From the NCBI GenBank assembly GCA_039881045.1, contig JAYWVB010000079.1:48111-112110 (forward strand): a stretch of 64,000 nt of DNA, in the 5' to 3' direction. A program made the translations under genes and the position numbers. The notes under the pieces are model-generated. The model had not been told where the DNA came from and did not search any database. It saw only the letters and a list, made by a program, of their open reading frames with translations. The stretch comes from Chaetomium olivaceum. Its lineage: Eukaryota; Ascomycota; Sordariomycetes; Sordariales; Chaetomiaceae. Positions 43,382-55,172 of this stretch are shown one piece after another. How positions within the stretch are numbered: position 1 is the stretch's first letter; every line of letters begins with the position of its first letter.

Positions 43382-44389
43382 ATGGGACCTCCCGCTGGTA
43401 ACCCGAAATGCACGAAAGTTATGCAGTCATTGATTCATCGACTTCCCGCTGAGGTTCGAAGGGATATTGCCTTGCAAGCGGCCACAAGTTGCTTGGGGGA
43501 TTATACTGGCCCAACCCCGACTATCCATGCAAACATTTGTGTTCTGGACCCGGGTCATTCTGGCTTCCGGCTCCGGCCCAAGAAGCTACAGTATTCTATC
43601 AAGCTCAACCCCAAGGATTCCGTACCCGAATTACTTACGCCGTTTTTGGAGCTTTGTAAAGAGACAAGAGCGGCGGCTCTGAATGCGCAGCTTTTTGCGG
43701 TTTCATTTCAGTACCATAAATCCCCCAAACATGGTCCCAAATGGCACCATCAATTCATCCACAATGGCCCAGAGTTGCCCCTGTTCTCAGGCGCCATAAA
43801 GGAGCTAGTCGTATCAAAGCTGTCGTGTGCGAGGGAAGCAAACGTGCTATTTTTTACGCTCCGCCATTTCTTTGGAACAAACGTACGGCGGATTTATTTG
43901 GCGCAGGAGGAGTACTTGCCGCGAGAGAAGGAAGCGGAATGGGTTGAATCATCGCAGACAGACCGGGCCTATCGTACTGGAGCCTATGGTGACCCATGGT
44001 GGAACGTGGAGTCGATGCTAGGGCGGTTCGAAGATCAGCCGCTAGGATTTATGAAGGGCGTTATCCCGTGTGAAGATGATGAGTTCAAGGAACAAGATGC
44101 CCGGGCGTTTACTACCCAGCCCGACTCATCCTTTGGACATGGGGTCCATACCAACGATCACACCACGAACCATTTATCTGCGCCGTTTCATGAGGTTCTC
44201 CGTCAACATCGTGACGGCCAATTAATGATGAACGATGGGTTGAAGGGTGGGTTGGATGAACTTTGTAACTGCAAGCATGGTATCGGCTGGTACCCACGAG
44301 ATATCTTCAAGCAACTTGTACAGCGCGGCCAGATATATTTTCCGGACCTTGAGTACATCTCAGTGTGTGTTCAGACGAGGAGCACATAG
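43382..44389 (+). CDS. 2EXR-like fungal protein, single exon, 335 residues
   Basis: Uninterrupted frame from ATG 43382 to TAG 44389. Near the N-terminus SLIHRLPAEVRRDIALQAA resembles the LPxEVRxxI opening of F-box-like/2EXR-type domains that are abundant and highly duplicated in filamentous ascomycetes. Later comes ELCKETRAAAL, the usual second conserved block (CRxTRxxAL in relatives), and LVVSKLSCAREANVLFFTLRHFF. No signal peptide or membrane segment. The function of these proteins is unknown. A 32-codon remnant of a relative lies ~600 bases downstream at 44980. Assignment is by motif only. Confidence 0.7.
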   Translation: MGPPAGNPKCTKVMQSLIHRLPAEVRRDIALQAATSCLGDYTGPTPTIHANICVLDPGHSGFRLRPKKLQYSIKLNPKDSVPELLTPFLELCKETRAAALNAQLFAVSFQYHKSPKHGPKWHHQFIHNGPELPLFSGAIKELVVSKLSCAREANVLFFTLRHFFGTNVRRIYLAQEEYLPREKEAEWVESSQTDRAYRTGAYGDPWWNVESMLGRFEDQPLGFMKGVIPCEDDEFKEQDARAFTTQPDSSFGHGVHTNDHTTNHLSAPFHEVLRQHRDGQLMMNDGLKGGLDELCNCKHGIGWYPRDIFKQLVQRGQIYFPDLEYISVCVQTRST

Positions 44390-44979
44390 ACGAATGTGGG
44401 GACTGCGATACATGAACTGGTGAATTAGAAGTCTAATCATCCCAAATTATTCAGATAGGCATAACTCTTTTGATTTTTCTAAACTCGATGGCGCCCAACA
44501 CTGCTATTATATCCAATTTCGTCGCCACGTTTCCCATACGTGCTACTACGCACGAGCCCCGTTACTGATGCTCTTGGTTTTCTGGGTGCAGTACTCTCAA
44601 GGAAAGATACCCGCCTCATCCTACACTTGCGTTGGTGTGAATGGGTATGAGAGCCATGACCGGGTTGTGTCAGCAGGTAAAACAGAGTCAAAGTGTTTTG
44701 ATATTAAAAGGGATAGAGAACGATGCATTTCGAACACCAAGGTAAGACGCACAATATCGATAGGATCAGCCAGACAACACTATGCCCTCCATTTGCAATC
44801 ATTTGACGTTACTTATTTCAGATCAAATCCACCCTTACCTTATCTAGGTACTTTCCGCATTGCTTCCTGAAACCATTGTTCAAGTTTCTACCACCCAATC
44901 AAAAACCGCGTGCAATGGTGTACGTACATAATAACCATGACACCCACTCATAGCCCAAAGTCCAGAACCGACGTATTCA
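44390..44979. other. Intergenic stretch
   Basis: Between the 2EXR-like gene and its remnant. No gene supported; TCTAGGTACTTT at ~44843. Confidence 0.45.
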
Positions 44980-45078
44980 TGGATTCGTCGACTCCCTGAA
45001 GAAATACGAAGTGACATCATCCGCGTGGCCGCCAAGGGGCTTGAACATCCAACACCGACGACGAGTGCGAAGATTTAG
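44980..45078 (+). pseudogene. Remnant of a 2EXR-like gene
   Basis: A 32-codon frame reads WIRRLPEEIRSDIIRVAAKG then TPTTSAKI before TAG. It aligns with the start of the 43382 gene (LIHRLPAEVRRDIALQAAT, TPTIHANI). There is no start codon in frame and no downstream continuation, so it is a truncated duplicate. Confidence 0.55.
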
Positions 45079-45203
45079 ATGCGTCGTGTTGGGGTGGGAT
45101 CTGAGTGGTACGTAAATGGAGAACCCCAGACGCAATGCTGTATGCCCAGGGAGATCAACGCCCAGTCAACAACCGCAGTCATGTTGCACATCCACACCAC
45201 CCC

Positions 45204-46697
45204 TTAGTCGTAAATGTAACAAAACTTCCCACTCAGTCCCCCCATCGTGCTCATCAGCTCCCTCACCTTAACATCCTCCGCCAAAACCCCCAGCCCACTC
45301 AGATCATCCAGCGTCCCGTTCGCGCTCGGCGGCATATTATTCATTGTCCTCGTCATGCTGACCTGTGTCAGCCGCTTCTCGAGGTCCTGCATCTGCCAGA
45401 TCCACCACACGCGGTCGATCATGGAGTGGTGCAGCCAAAAGGCCGGGTCGCCCGGGCTGACGTAGAAGTCGCCCGCCGGGTCGCCCGACACCGTGTAGTG
45501 CCCTCCCGCGTGCACCCCCCACTTGCCCTGCGGGAACTGGCCCTCCATGACGGTCTGGAAAGAAGATCTCGTGGTTGGTGGTGATGAGCTCGTGCGTGTA
45601 GTTGGCGGTTGTGACGGCGGCGGCGTGCTTGTTGACGTCGCGGCGTAGGCAGCGTGGGTTGTGGCCGAGCCCGTCGGCGCGCGGGTTGCGCTTGATTTGA
45701 AGGGTCGGGGCTATCGGGCCGAGGTTGACTGTCATGCTGGAAGGGGGTGGGTGAGTTGTTAGTGTGAGGACAAAGTGGGTTGGTTGATGGCCGGGTGCAT
45801 CTTTCGTTATGTACGTACTTTTTGAAGGGACCCTCGGTGACGCAGCCGCCCCCATCCGCGGGTGGGATAGTGCCGGCACCAGGTATGTTAATGCCCTGAT
45901 GGGGTTCCTTCGCGCCATTGCCTCCCATGCTCGCTTTGCCGCCGTCAAAGAGTGGCGAGTTGACTGGGTCCTTGGCGTAGCGATCCCAGTTCCAGTACTG
46001 TATTGTTGGTCATCAGGAACTGCCACTCAAGTACCGCCGAAGGGTTTCCTTACCGGTTGATAACCTTTGTATCCACATTCTGTTCTTAAGGCGTTTTCAT
46101 AATGCCAGACGTAGTAACGATGCCAGGGAAGGAAGAAGGTCTCGCATATGTTAGATGGTATTAACGCTGTGATGGTACTGACAGACATCTCACCGAACCG
46201 TGATTCCTCGGCGTTTGTTGAATGTGGATGACCACTATGTCGTTAGCCAACCTTCTTGCTGGGTATGTGCCGTGGAAAAATTGCTAGAGCCACGAAAGCC
46301 CTGGGGTACACATCGTGGGCCGTTCCGAAGTCTAAATAATGCGTACCGTAGTCATCGAACCTGCTCTTCGCACCCGGTGCTGCGGCGCTGGTCAAGGCGG
46401 GTTTTGACTGAAGACATAGGACGGCGTCGGTGTAGTCCTTGCGTTCCTCGAGGCTCAAATCACTCCTACTGAGTGTTAACCATCTGCAATTAACTAAAGC
46501 TGAATAGACGTCACCGACCATTCTTTCCGTCTGGCCGCCGTTTCAAAAGTGCAACCGTTATGGGGGTTCTTGGCCAGCCATTCTTTTAGTTTTGGAAGGC
46601 TGTCGGTGGCCAACTTATCGACGGCATCGGGAGGATAGGACTGGGCCACAGCTAAGCTAGCGAAGAGGGCAGTTGCCCACGCCGTGTGGTGAACCAT
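45204..46697 (-). CDS. Short secreted tyrosinase / catechol oxidase-type type 3 copper enzyme
   Basis: Oxidises phenols to quinones with a dinuclear copper centre. Minus-strand exons: 46519-46697, 46347-46465, 46194-46234, 46054-46140, 45819-45997, 45204-45736. The signal peptide MVHHTAWATALFASLAVAQS is followed by CTFETAARRKEW, typical of short fungal tyrosinases. The CuA histidines are the one in VVIHIQQTPRNHG and two in FFLPWHRYYVWHYENAL, the first region appearing only after splicing the 41-base exon. CuB: HAGGHYTVSGDPAGDFY and DPAFWLHHSMIDRVWWIW. FKNMTVNLGP is restored across intron 5. In the last exon one extra T (plus-strand AAA at 45559-45561) shifts the frame before VMEGQFPQGKWG; with it removed the protein is ~378 residues, without the long C-terminal lid of classical tyrosinases. 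Melanin or extracellular phenol oxidation is the inferred role. Confidence 0.9.
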
Positions 46698-47664
46698 GGT
46701 AAAGACCGCGTCGAATTCGTTGCTGACTTATGATTGTGTTGTAGAACCTCCAATAGGCCCAAGATGAGATGTGGGATGACCCCCTTTTAGATTATATCTG
46801 TTACCCACGTTTTGCGCACATGGGCTTATGGTCATATCCCACGGCCCAGTATTTTGATTGCCCGCTCGTTTACCATGGAATTCGGATCCCAGTGGTAACG
46901 TCTGGGCATTGTTCATTTCGGGTAAGCTAAGTGTTAATCGTATGCAAGCGAATGCGGCCCGGCAGTTGATGGTCATCTCTTCGTCTCGGCAACCGCCGGC
47001 TATATTGGCCACCGTGAGACGTCTCTTTTGCATATTGGCCTGAGGCGCACGGAATCATGATTTTTGGAGCACTTTATGATGAGTATTCCGTCCCAAACCG
47101 CGATTTAGCGCCACATGCGAGTTACACCTCAAGTCTGTGTACCACTATCCTAGACATTTCCATTGGTGGTTACTGAAATAACAGGGGTGGGGCTATTTAC
47201 CCGCCAATTGAAAAGATGATTGAAAAGATGAACGACAGATGCTGTGCTACCATGATCCTCGCAGTTTTCCCTGGTTTTGAGCTTTACACCAATCGGCAAA
47301 CGCATAATATGGGTCTGTTGAAAGATGGAAGGATCGGTTTTAATAACCATATCTCTTGGCTGGACTCAAAAGCGGCTGGTGTGGCCACTGCTAGTATGAA
47401 GCGGTGAAGGTCATTTGGTCTTAAAGTCCGAGGGGACGTAGGGTATCATCTGTGTTCACGTCGAAACCGGGGAAGATCCCAAAGACACTGAACGCTACAG
47501 AGACATCCGATAGGAACCAGAAAACGGGCAATGTACCCTACCACAACATTGTCGCCGTCGTTCTCCAAATCATGGCCTCTCTTCGCATCCTACGGCTTAC
47601 GAAATCCCTCAAATCTCTGCAGGGAGTGTGGCCGTTTTCAGCCAGTCCCAAACGCTTGACGCCG
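46698..47664. other. Intergenic stretch
   Basis: Upstream of the tyrosinase gene. No supported gene on either strand. Confidence 0.45.
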
Positions 47665-49751
47665 TTATACCAAGGTGATAGTCCGCTTGTAACAGTCCCG
47701 AGTGACTTCCTCGGCAAAGTCCGCGTACGAGCTACTCACCGCAGTAAATGTCGCAGACCCAATTCTCTCGAGCTTCGTGCTGTCATCCGGGCATTGCCCC
47801 AGGATAAGGAACTCGGCCGCCTTTTCCGTTGGCTGCAAGACACAGTCCCAGAACGACCACGCCAGGCCCCATTCTCTTGACATGCTTCACCTCCTTGTTC
47901 GACCGACGTACTGACCAGCGCCTGCCGCCGTCTGGCCTTGCGTTTCGAATTTGATAAGGTGAGTGTCATCGTCCAGGACTGCCTTTTCGCCGGCGATATT
48001 CACGCGAAACTCGAACCCCTCGAAGCTCTCTGGCTGGTGTGTGATGGTGGCCGCATGAACGAATCCGTTCAGCGTGAGACTCGCGTACTTGATCTCGCCA
48101 AGTGGGTCCTGGCGTTCGGGCTGCACGTCCCAGCTCACAACCGTTACCATATCAGGGACGGGGTCGGCGGCCGTACGCATGGATATTGGGCTATCGATGG
48201 AGGCCCAGGAGAACGATGGTGCTCTGTAGATTGAAGGGCTGGGTTTGATGTCGTCTTCGGGCTTCCAGCTCAGGCTCCGTGTCAGGTCTTGCAACCAGAT
48301 GCCAGCAACGTAATCCGCCGAATTGCTCCGCTGGATGGATCTAGCGAGGCCCGAGATGGCGGGTAGTCTGTCCTTTGAATAAGTGAGACTCCTTTTGGTG
48401 TAAAATGGGAGCACCTCATCAGCCCAGAATCTAAACGGATCGTTCTGCATACCAGGTGCCTGGCGAAGGACACCGGTGTTCTCGTGATTATCAAGTGACC
48501 CGCATTGGCAGGTGGATGTAATTCTGCATGACCACTGCATTTCTTGCCGAGAAAATGCAAGGTATCGCCTTGACAGTATCTCCTCCTGGAAACACCATCC
48601 CCGGGTTTGTACAGGATCGAAGTCGCCCTGTTGCGTACCTAGCGTCGGCCCCCAATTGTTACGCAGTGTCGAAGCATGTAAACCAGTTCGTATTTTCTGT
48701 TGCGCAACCAAGGTAGTTGTAGTGCCCTGCTGATCCGACCATGAGCGGGAGATCTGCAGAGGATTTCTCCTCAAATCAAGAAATCCCTCTGCGGAAGCGG
48801 CAGCGGACAAGGCCGCGATGGTAACGTATGCGTTGTTGTAGATATCGGCCATCATCCCGGACTCCTTCTCCCAATCCGTTGCATCACCCTGGACAATGCA
48901 GATCGCATCTATCCAAATGTACTTGATACCGAGTTTCCGTGTAACTTCGATGGCGTCCTGGAGCGTCTTTGGTAGAGCGGAAACCTTAAACCCTTGTTTG
49001 TGTTCATCAATGTTCTCGCGCTTGGTTTTGAAGGAGGTTGAATCACCCCAGCAATAGCTCAGTGCAACATATTCAACTGGAGATGAAGTGCTCGTCACCG
49101 GACCAAGTTCCACAAGCCGCAAAGCTTCGGTGTTTTCGCCGCAATGTATGAGTCGCGTGGGCTGGAACGTTGGACTTCGCTGAGTACAAATGGTGTGATG
49201 CTGTTTGCAGTTCTGGAGTTGTTCTGTAACAAAAGCAAAAGTTTCGTGTCCCTTGCCGGAGTTACCAGCTGCAGAGTCACAGCCGTGATCTGAAGAATTC
49301 ATAAAGAGGTTGTTAGCCGATAACCCTCCTCCTCATTGTTTCTCGGAGCTGATGGCGGAGACGTACCGGAACGAGTATAAACTTGGAGCGCAAGACGACC
49401 GCCGAATCTCAGATCGAGTTTATTTCGTGACGGAACCGATTCAATAGAGGCATGTATCTGACTGTCCGACGTGAAAGCCGGCACCATCGCCGTCGCCGCG
49501 TCGTAAATAAACTGACAAAACCGACAGGTGGGAGGTGGAACTCCGCCTGGAGATGACAACCACACGAACAGATCGCCGAATGCTGGGTCGTCGGGATCCA
49601 AGTTACGGCACAGCTCGCAAACGACTGAAGTAGAAGTTCCGGACTCTTGGAGTGGTTCTTCTCCCGCATCGACCTGGGCCCGTTGCTGCTTCTGTTTCCA
49701 TGGCCCGGCAACGGCGGATAGAATGTTTCGCAGTTGGGCGCGTTTTGGCAT
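47665..49751 (-). CDS. HET-domain (heterokaryon incompatibility) protein with a premature stop
   Basis: Exon 1 is 49367-49751 (MPKRAQLRNIL), containing CELCRNLDP...CRFCQFIYDAA, a zinc-like Cys pattern common at the start of HET proteins. A 77-base phase-1 intron (branch GGCTAAC) leads to exon 2 from 49289. The HET domain follows: YVALSYCWGDS, LPKTLQDAIEVTRKLGIKYI, WIDAICIVQGDATDWEKESG, MADIYNNAYVTIAALSAA, and later TRGWCFQEEILSRRYLAFS. The frame meets TGA at 47887-47889, then continues without a shift for another 72 codons (REWGLAWSFWDCVL, AAEFLILGQC) to 47665. That continuation looks like genuine HET C-terminus, so the TGA is probably a nonsense mutation or error. HET proteins mediate non-self recognition and regulated cell death on hyphal fusion. 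Confidence 0.88.
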
Positions 49752-50068
49752 AGCGGGGACCAATTATGCAGGTGGTAATTACTGTTTGGCAAGAGAATAA
49801 TCAGATAGCAGACGGGAGTTGTTCACATCAAGATGCTCAACAAGGGAGAGGAGGGGTCGAGGACTGCTCTGCTGTGCCACTTGCCTGCGCAATACAGAGA
49901 GCCACTCATGTTTGCAGGATCAGTTTCTGTTCAAGCCACTCAGTTGCTTCAAAAGAATGCCCCAAAACCGGCGCTCATGATGTATTTCCAGAAAACCACC
50001 CCGCTAGATACGACTGCATGACATTGATGTTGACGTTAGGTAGTTATCCACAGCTCACAGCTCACAGC
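49752..50068. other. Short intergenic stretch with a small tandem repeat
   Basis: Contains ACAGCTCAC repeated three times at ~50049-50074. No gene. Confidence 0.5.
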
Positions 50069-52607
50069 TCACAGTTCGGCCACAGGACCAAACCTCCACG
50101 TTATCCTCCCCACTTCGACTCCTTCCCACTCCTGCACCAGCGCATACTCATAATCACCCCCACCCTTGTACACCTCATCCGGAACCTTGACTTGCAGTTG
50201 ACAGTCACCGACGCTCTTTGCCGGTAACATCCCCTTTCCAATCTCCACCGTGTGTTCCGGCTGCAACCCCACAACCACAACCTCCCGACCATCCCCTTCA
50301 CGATGACCACACCCCTTCATCCCCATCACCCTGGCCAACCCCTGTGGCACCTGCAGCCTCACCTTTGACCCCTTAGGCAGCTTCCCAACCCCCCTAATCA
50401 CAAACTCCCTCGCCTCATCAAACGCGCCCGGAATCTTGACCGGGAAATGATGGAAACCCTTAGTCCCATTCCCCGCCGCCGGCGGTGCACTCACCACCCC
50501 CAAGTTCCTCCACGCAACATTATTACTCCCCTGCACCAACGCGACAAACTCCTCAAACCCCGTCGGCAGGACCGGAGCCGGATCCGTCCCCGCCCCGACC
50601 ACCGCCACAAAACAGTAATCCCCGGCACCACCATGTCCCGTCGTCACCGCCCCCGCGCGCCACTCCACTCCAGCCCCGGCGCAACAGCAAACACGTCCCC
50701 CGCCGGCACATCCCCATCCGATCTCCACGCTCCCAATCTCGCGCCACATATCCGGCGTGACCAGCGTCGCTGGCTCCGACCAGTAGACAGTTGCCGTGGC
50801 GTCGCTGGCGGGACTGCTGCCGCGGTTGAGCAGGCGGAGGTAGACGGAGTGAGCGTGGCCCGGGAGGACGCGCTCGGAGAGGGCGGGTGGGATTCCGTGC
50901 CGCTTCCGCTGCCGAGGGCGGTGGTAGGGTTGGCGAGGGCGGAGTGGCGGATGATGATGTCCGGGCTGGTGAAATGGTGGGGTTGGTTGGGCGTTGTGGT
51001 GGCGGTGGTCTCGCCGGTGTCGCCGACGTGGTCGCGGATGTAAAGGTCTGAGGTGTGGTTGGCGCCGTCGAAGATGGTGTCGATGATGGTCTTGAGGTCG
51101 GGCATGATGCCGATGCGGTCGGTGGCGGGGTCCGCGCTGGGGGTGCCGCCTGTGGTGGTGAGGATCTGGCGGAGTTCGATGGGGTGCATCTTGACGTTGC
51201 GTCGAGCTTGGGACATGGCCTGGACGATGGCGGCGGCGCCAACGATGATGGGTGATGCGCCAGAGGTGCCGCCGAACCAGCTGGTGTACTCATCTGAGGT
51301 CCCGTTTACGTCGTCGCTGTCGGTTGTATCGATGCCGTCCGCCCATGCGTATACATCCATACGGGAGCCGTGGTTGGAGCCCCACCACCGGGCGTGGGGG
51401 ACGTCAGGGGTCGAACCGCCGACCATGATGGCGCCGGAGTCGCGGAAGTCCGGGCTGGAGCGGTCAAAGATCCGTTTCCCGGCCAGGTTGGTATACTGGT
51501 CCAGGTCGTAACCGCCATTGCATCCGGCCTGTACGACGGTGATGCCCATCGCCGTTGCGAGCTGGATGGCGTCGAAGTTGACGTCGACAATCTCGACCGG
51601 CCAGTAATAGACACCGCTGACAGGATCATACTCTTGTGCTTCGATCAGGATGATATCGCCGAAACTCAAGTGGGCGGCCGCGTCTAGGATGGCATCGGCA
51701 GTGTTGTAGCTCCAATCGTCACGGTGCTGTGAGATGACCCTTCCTTTGGCCGCCGGAATGATTCCGACCCCGCCGATCTGGTTGTCGACCATGAACATCT
51801 CCCCAAGAACAGACGTGCCGTGTCCAAACCAAGCCTGGTTTCGACCCGAAATCAAGGTGATTCCAGATGCAGCCTGTATCTTATGTTAGTCCTGTGCCCT
51901 CGAAAACTACAATGGCGTGGCCTACCAAGTCTTCGTGGTTCAGATTCCACCCTTGTTCCACGTCAATGATATTGGTTCCCGCGCCATCACCGCCGGGGAA
52001 GCCCCAGGCGTACCGTGCATTGATGCCCTGGGGCGCCGCGTTGAGGTAACCTTGGTTTCCGCTCCGAGGGTCGTCACCGGCATTGACCGCAGGCGGGGGG
52101 CCGGGGTAAAGCGCGTGCGCGCTCTCAACTTCTGGGAGCTGGTGAAGCCGATGAATAAGCTCGAGTGTGTCTTTTGGCAAAGCTAGCCTTGGCTCGTCCG
52201 TCCCTGTGGTGTTCTGTGCGGCAGTCTCATCGTTGCCGCGTGCTTGGTTCCCTGAATCACTTGGGCCAACTTGAACATTGTACCATGCGTTGAAATTCGG
52301 TACTTTAAAGGTATTGAACTTTCCCGTAGGGACTACCCTCGCTTCGAGATCATCCAAGCGTTGGGACGTGAGGATTGGGTCGACAGATATCTCTTCGGGT
52401 GCCGATAACCTGAACGATGTTGGGCTCGCACTTTGTATGAGCGATGCAATGAAGTTAGGATCGTCCTGTTGTTTTGCCTGAGCTTCCTCCGTCAGCTTCA
52501 AGGCAATTCTGGGCTGTTGTTGTTGTCTGGGCGGTAACCGCGGGCGCCCACAGGAGCAAGGCACCGACGGCGCTGCAGATGACCGCTTGAACCGCTTGTG
52601 TCCTCAT
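50069..52607 (-). CDS. Secreted subtilisin-like serine protease (S8) with long C-terminal domain
   Basis: Start ATG 52607: signal peptide MRTQAVQAVICSAVGALLLW then APAVTAQ. After one apparent frameshift near 52530 a propeptide-like region follows, then the catalytic core: Asp in NIIDVEQGWNLNHEDL, a 52-base intron (51874-51925), His in AWFGHGTSVLGEM, the oxyanion region TVVQAGCNGGYDLD (Asn), and Ser in WFGGTSGASPIIVGAAAI. These complete the subtilase triad. After the core, ~350 residues form a beta-rich C-terminal region (VYLRLLNRGSS, WYSEPA-like VYWSEPATLVTPDMW, FHHFPVKIPGAFDEAREFVI). The frame changes several times at 50680-50900 in GC-rich sequence. The end at 50069 is the stop after ITWRFGPVAEL. 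It probably acts outside the cell. Confidence 0.88.
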
Positions 52608-54577
52608 CTTGCTGTTTTCCCCGAGAGTACAAACAATACGTCTGGCGACCAGAGAAGTGGAGGCAACGCGGGAGCAAATCCATTTTGTACTCCCCGATCT
52701 CATCATTCTCATGCAGTCGTTGCATGATGGCCAACACGAACTTTGTGCTTGGGATCCAACCCCCGGCCTCTCAAATCAGCCCCCGAACCACCTTTTTGCG
52801 CCGTCCCGGCCAGCACCGATGTGTGGGTCTATTGGCCGGGTAGCATCGTGAGATTGGCTGCGACCCTGCACATGTGGTTGCAGCTGAGAATATTCTAGTC
52901 TGTTTCCGGCCGACGCGTGAGCATACGAACGACCGAGCGAAGCCACTCAGCCTCATTTGGCTCCGATACGAGGTGCGCCTGATCAAAACGGATACCAGTT
53001 ACTCGGAACCGAGGGAACATGTCTGGTCAGCAACTTCATCAGCTCGCATGAAGCTAAGAACAACATAGATTAGTACATGTAGTGAAGTTGACTTGACAAT
53101 CCCTTTCCCAGTTGCGTCATCCAGGAAACCAATCAATGTTCCGAGTGACTCATAGTCGGATATGTACGGACTATCCACATCTGAAGGAGCGTTTCTTCTA
53201 GCTATGCCGCCAAGCTGACACCATCTGATGATATTGGGTCACGTCGGCTCTATTTTCAGTTAACCATACATTCCGGAAAGTCAAACGCAAAATATCCCAC
53301 GTACGCCACAAGTAACGTTATGTAGGCATAAACGTGTATGTATTCTTTATGTGCGTATTCATGAAGCCATCAGTTGTACACATGAAAGTTCAGAAGCATT
53401 GTCGTCGATACTTCCCAGGAAATGCAGTGAGGATTCGCTTTTGTCAGTCCCTCTCTGCCCAGTATGACCGTCAACGCGTTTGTAGCTGCAACGGTGGGAT
53501 CATCAGCAGTTGCTCCGTCACAATATTTAGAACAAGGGACGGAACGGTTGAAGACCTTCTATTCGTATTACTGCACCACGGCTCAAGCCAAGCAGCGCAT
53601 GTAAGGAATTGTGAACCGAAGACCAATGTGGTTTATCAGTGCATTATATACCTCGGATAACAGTTCTAGGCTGATGAAGTCTAGCAGACTTCATATTAAT
53701 CAATCCTCACTATGAACTGTTTGCTCAACTCTTAGATTGGCAACCCTGTGCTCCTAGAGAAGTTGCAACGGTCTTACGGCTCCTTCATCGGTCACATACG
53801 CGACAACCAGACTTGTTAGTTTCATTATTCATCAACATCAATCATATATTGCACCCCTGCTATGGCCCAAACTCGCTCGTTTTGAAGAGTGCCGCCGTCA
53901 TGGGACGTTGATGGGAGTTGGGTGAAACTGACTCGTACCCACCCCAGTCGATCTTTGGCGTATGCGGCTGCTCGATCTCCATGAAGGGTTGCGCCGATGG
54001 TTGATCCCCCTGACCGATTTCTCGGCATTCCATTTGCTTGGCGCACCATACATGGTAGAGTTTCGTGGCGATCATTTACTCGCTCGAGCTTCTTCCCATC
54101 CATCTTTGATTTCTCTCGTGTCTTCGATCTACGTCCTAGCCGATCTCTCTCCTCCTTTCTCGCCCGTACACCGGAAAACTAACATGGGCTAGGGGCCGTT
54201 GTCTTGTTGGCGCTCCCCTCAAGACCCCTTCATCAATAAACTAACCGATGGCGTAATCCATACCTCCAATGGGACGAGAGCGGTGGCCAGTCGCTGGTTA
54301 TTCTGATCGCCATTGCCAATTATGCTCATCACCTATACTACCGCGAGAGGAGATACTCGCCGGATTGATGACCATGATCATGTCCATTGGCGGTGGACGA
54401 TTGGAAGATCCGAGCGGTGATAGCTCGGTCTGAAACGCAACGTGCCGACGTCTGATCATGTTATAAACTCAGCAATATCCCACTGTCTGCTGCCTCTCAG
54501 TCCATCGTTTTCCCGCATCAACTCACTCGGAATACCAAGACCCTTCAAGTGTCATCAACCCAACTTTGTTATTCATC
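52608..54577. other. Long intergenic stretch, no supported gene
   Basis: Nearly 2 kb upstream of both the protease and the repeat protein. It is AT-richer than the genes by eye and has only short unrelated frames. Confidence 0.4.
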
Positions 54578-54968
54578 ATGCAGCTTTCATTTCTTGTCCT
54601 GACGGCCACAGCCGCGCTCACTATGGCAGCCGCAATTCCGCCCGTGGGAACTGGTATCACCCTCCGGGAACCGCCGTTATTCCCCCTGGAACAGATGTCA
54701 CTCTCCCGGACACCGATATCGCCACTCCGGGAACTGGTATTACTCCCCGGGAACAGATGTCACTCTCCCGGACACCGGTATCACCCCTCTGGGAACCGGT
54801 AACCTGCCCCCGGTCCCTGCGTCTCTGCCTCGCAGGGAAATTGGCAAACCTGCCGTCGCAGCACCTCCGGTCCCTCAACTTGACTCGGTCGTGGGCGATA
54901 AGGATGCGGGCGTCACGGTGCCCGTCACCGTTCCCGCCAGGCCCTGTCCGGTACCCAGTAAACCGTGA
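54578..54968 (+). CDS. Secreted Pro/Thr/Gly-rich tandem-repeat protein (frameshifts)
   Basis: ATG 54578 starts a clear signal peptide MQLSFLVLTATAALTMAAAI. The next ~60 residues are imperfect repeats of the theme PGT-(D/G)-(V/I)-T-x-P: PPVGTGIT, PPGTAVIPPGTDVTLPDTDI, ATPGTGIT, GTDVTLPDTGITPLGTGN. The frame changes twice (near 54660 and 54733), each time with one base missing in CCTCCGGG or CCCCGGGA, where the repeat units continue in the new frame. The C-terminal part reads LPPVPASLPRREIG, VGDKDAGVTVPVTVPARPCP and ends at TGA 54966-54968. A later intron-like segment (GTAAGC ~55013, acceptor ~55078) suggests a possible further exon to ~55170. No family recognised; an extracellular or wall protein is likely. 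Confidence 0.55.
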
Positions 54969-55172
54969 TAGGCGGCTTGGAATCTTGACGTCGGAGGGCA
55001 CTTCTGTCACGGTAAGCTTCATCCCCGTTTGTCGAGTCGCACTGCATCTGATGTCGCTAACCGACCCGGGAATAGCTACCGGACATGACGGGGCCTGCTT
55101 GTCATTGCAGGGGCCTGGAAACAAGGGGAGGAGGCTTGACGTGGGATGTCTGGCTTTCAGGGGATGTTTTCT

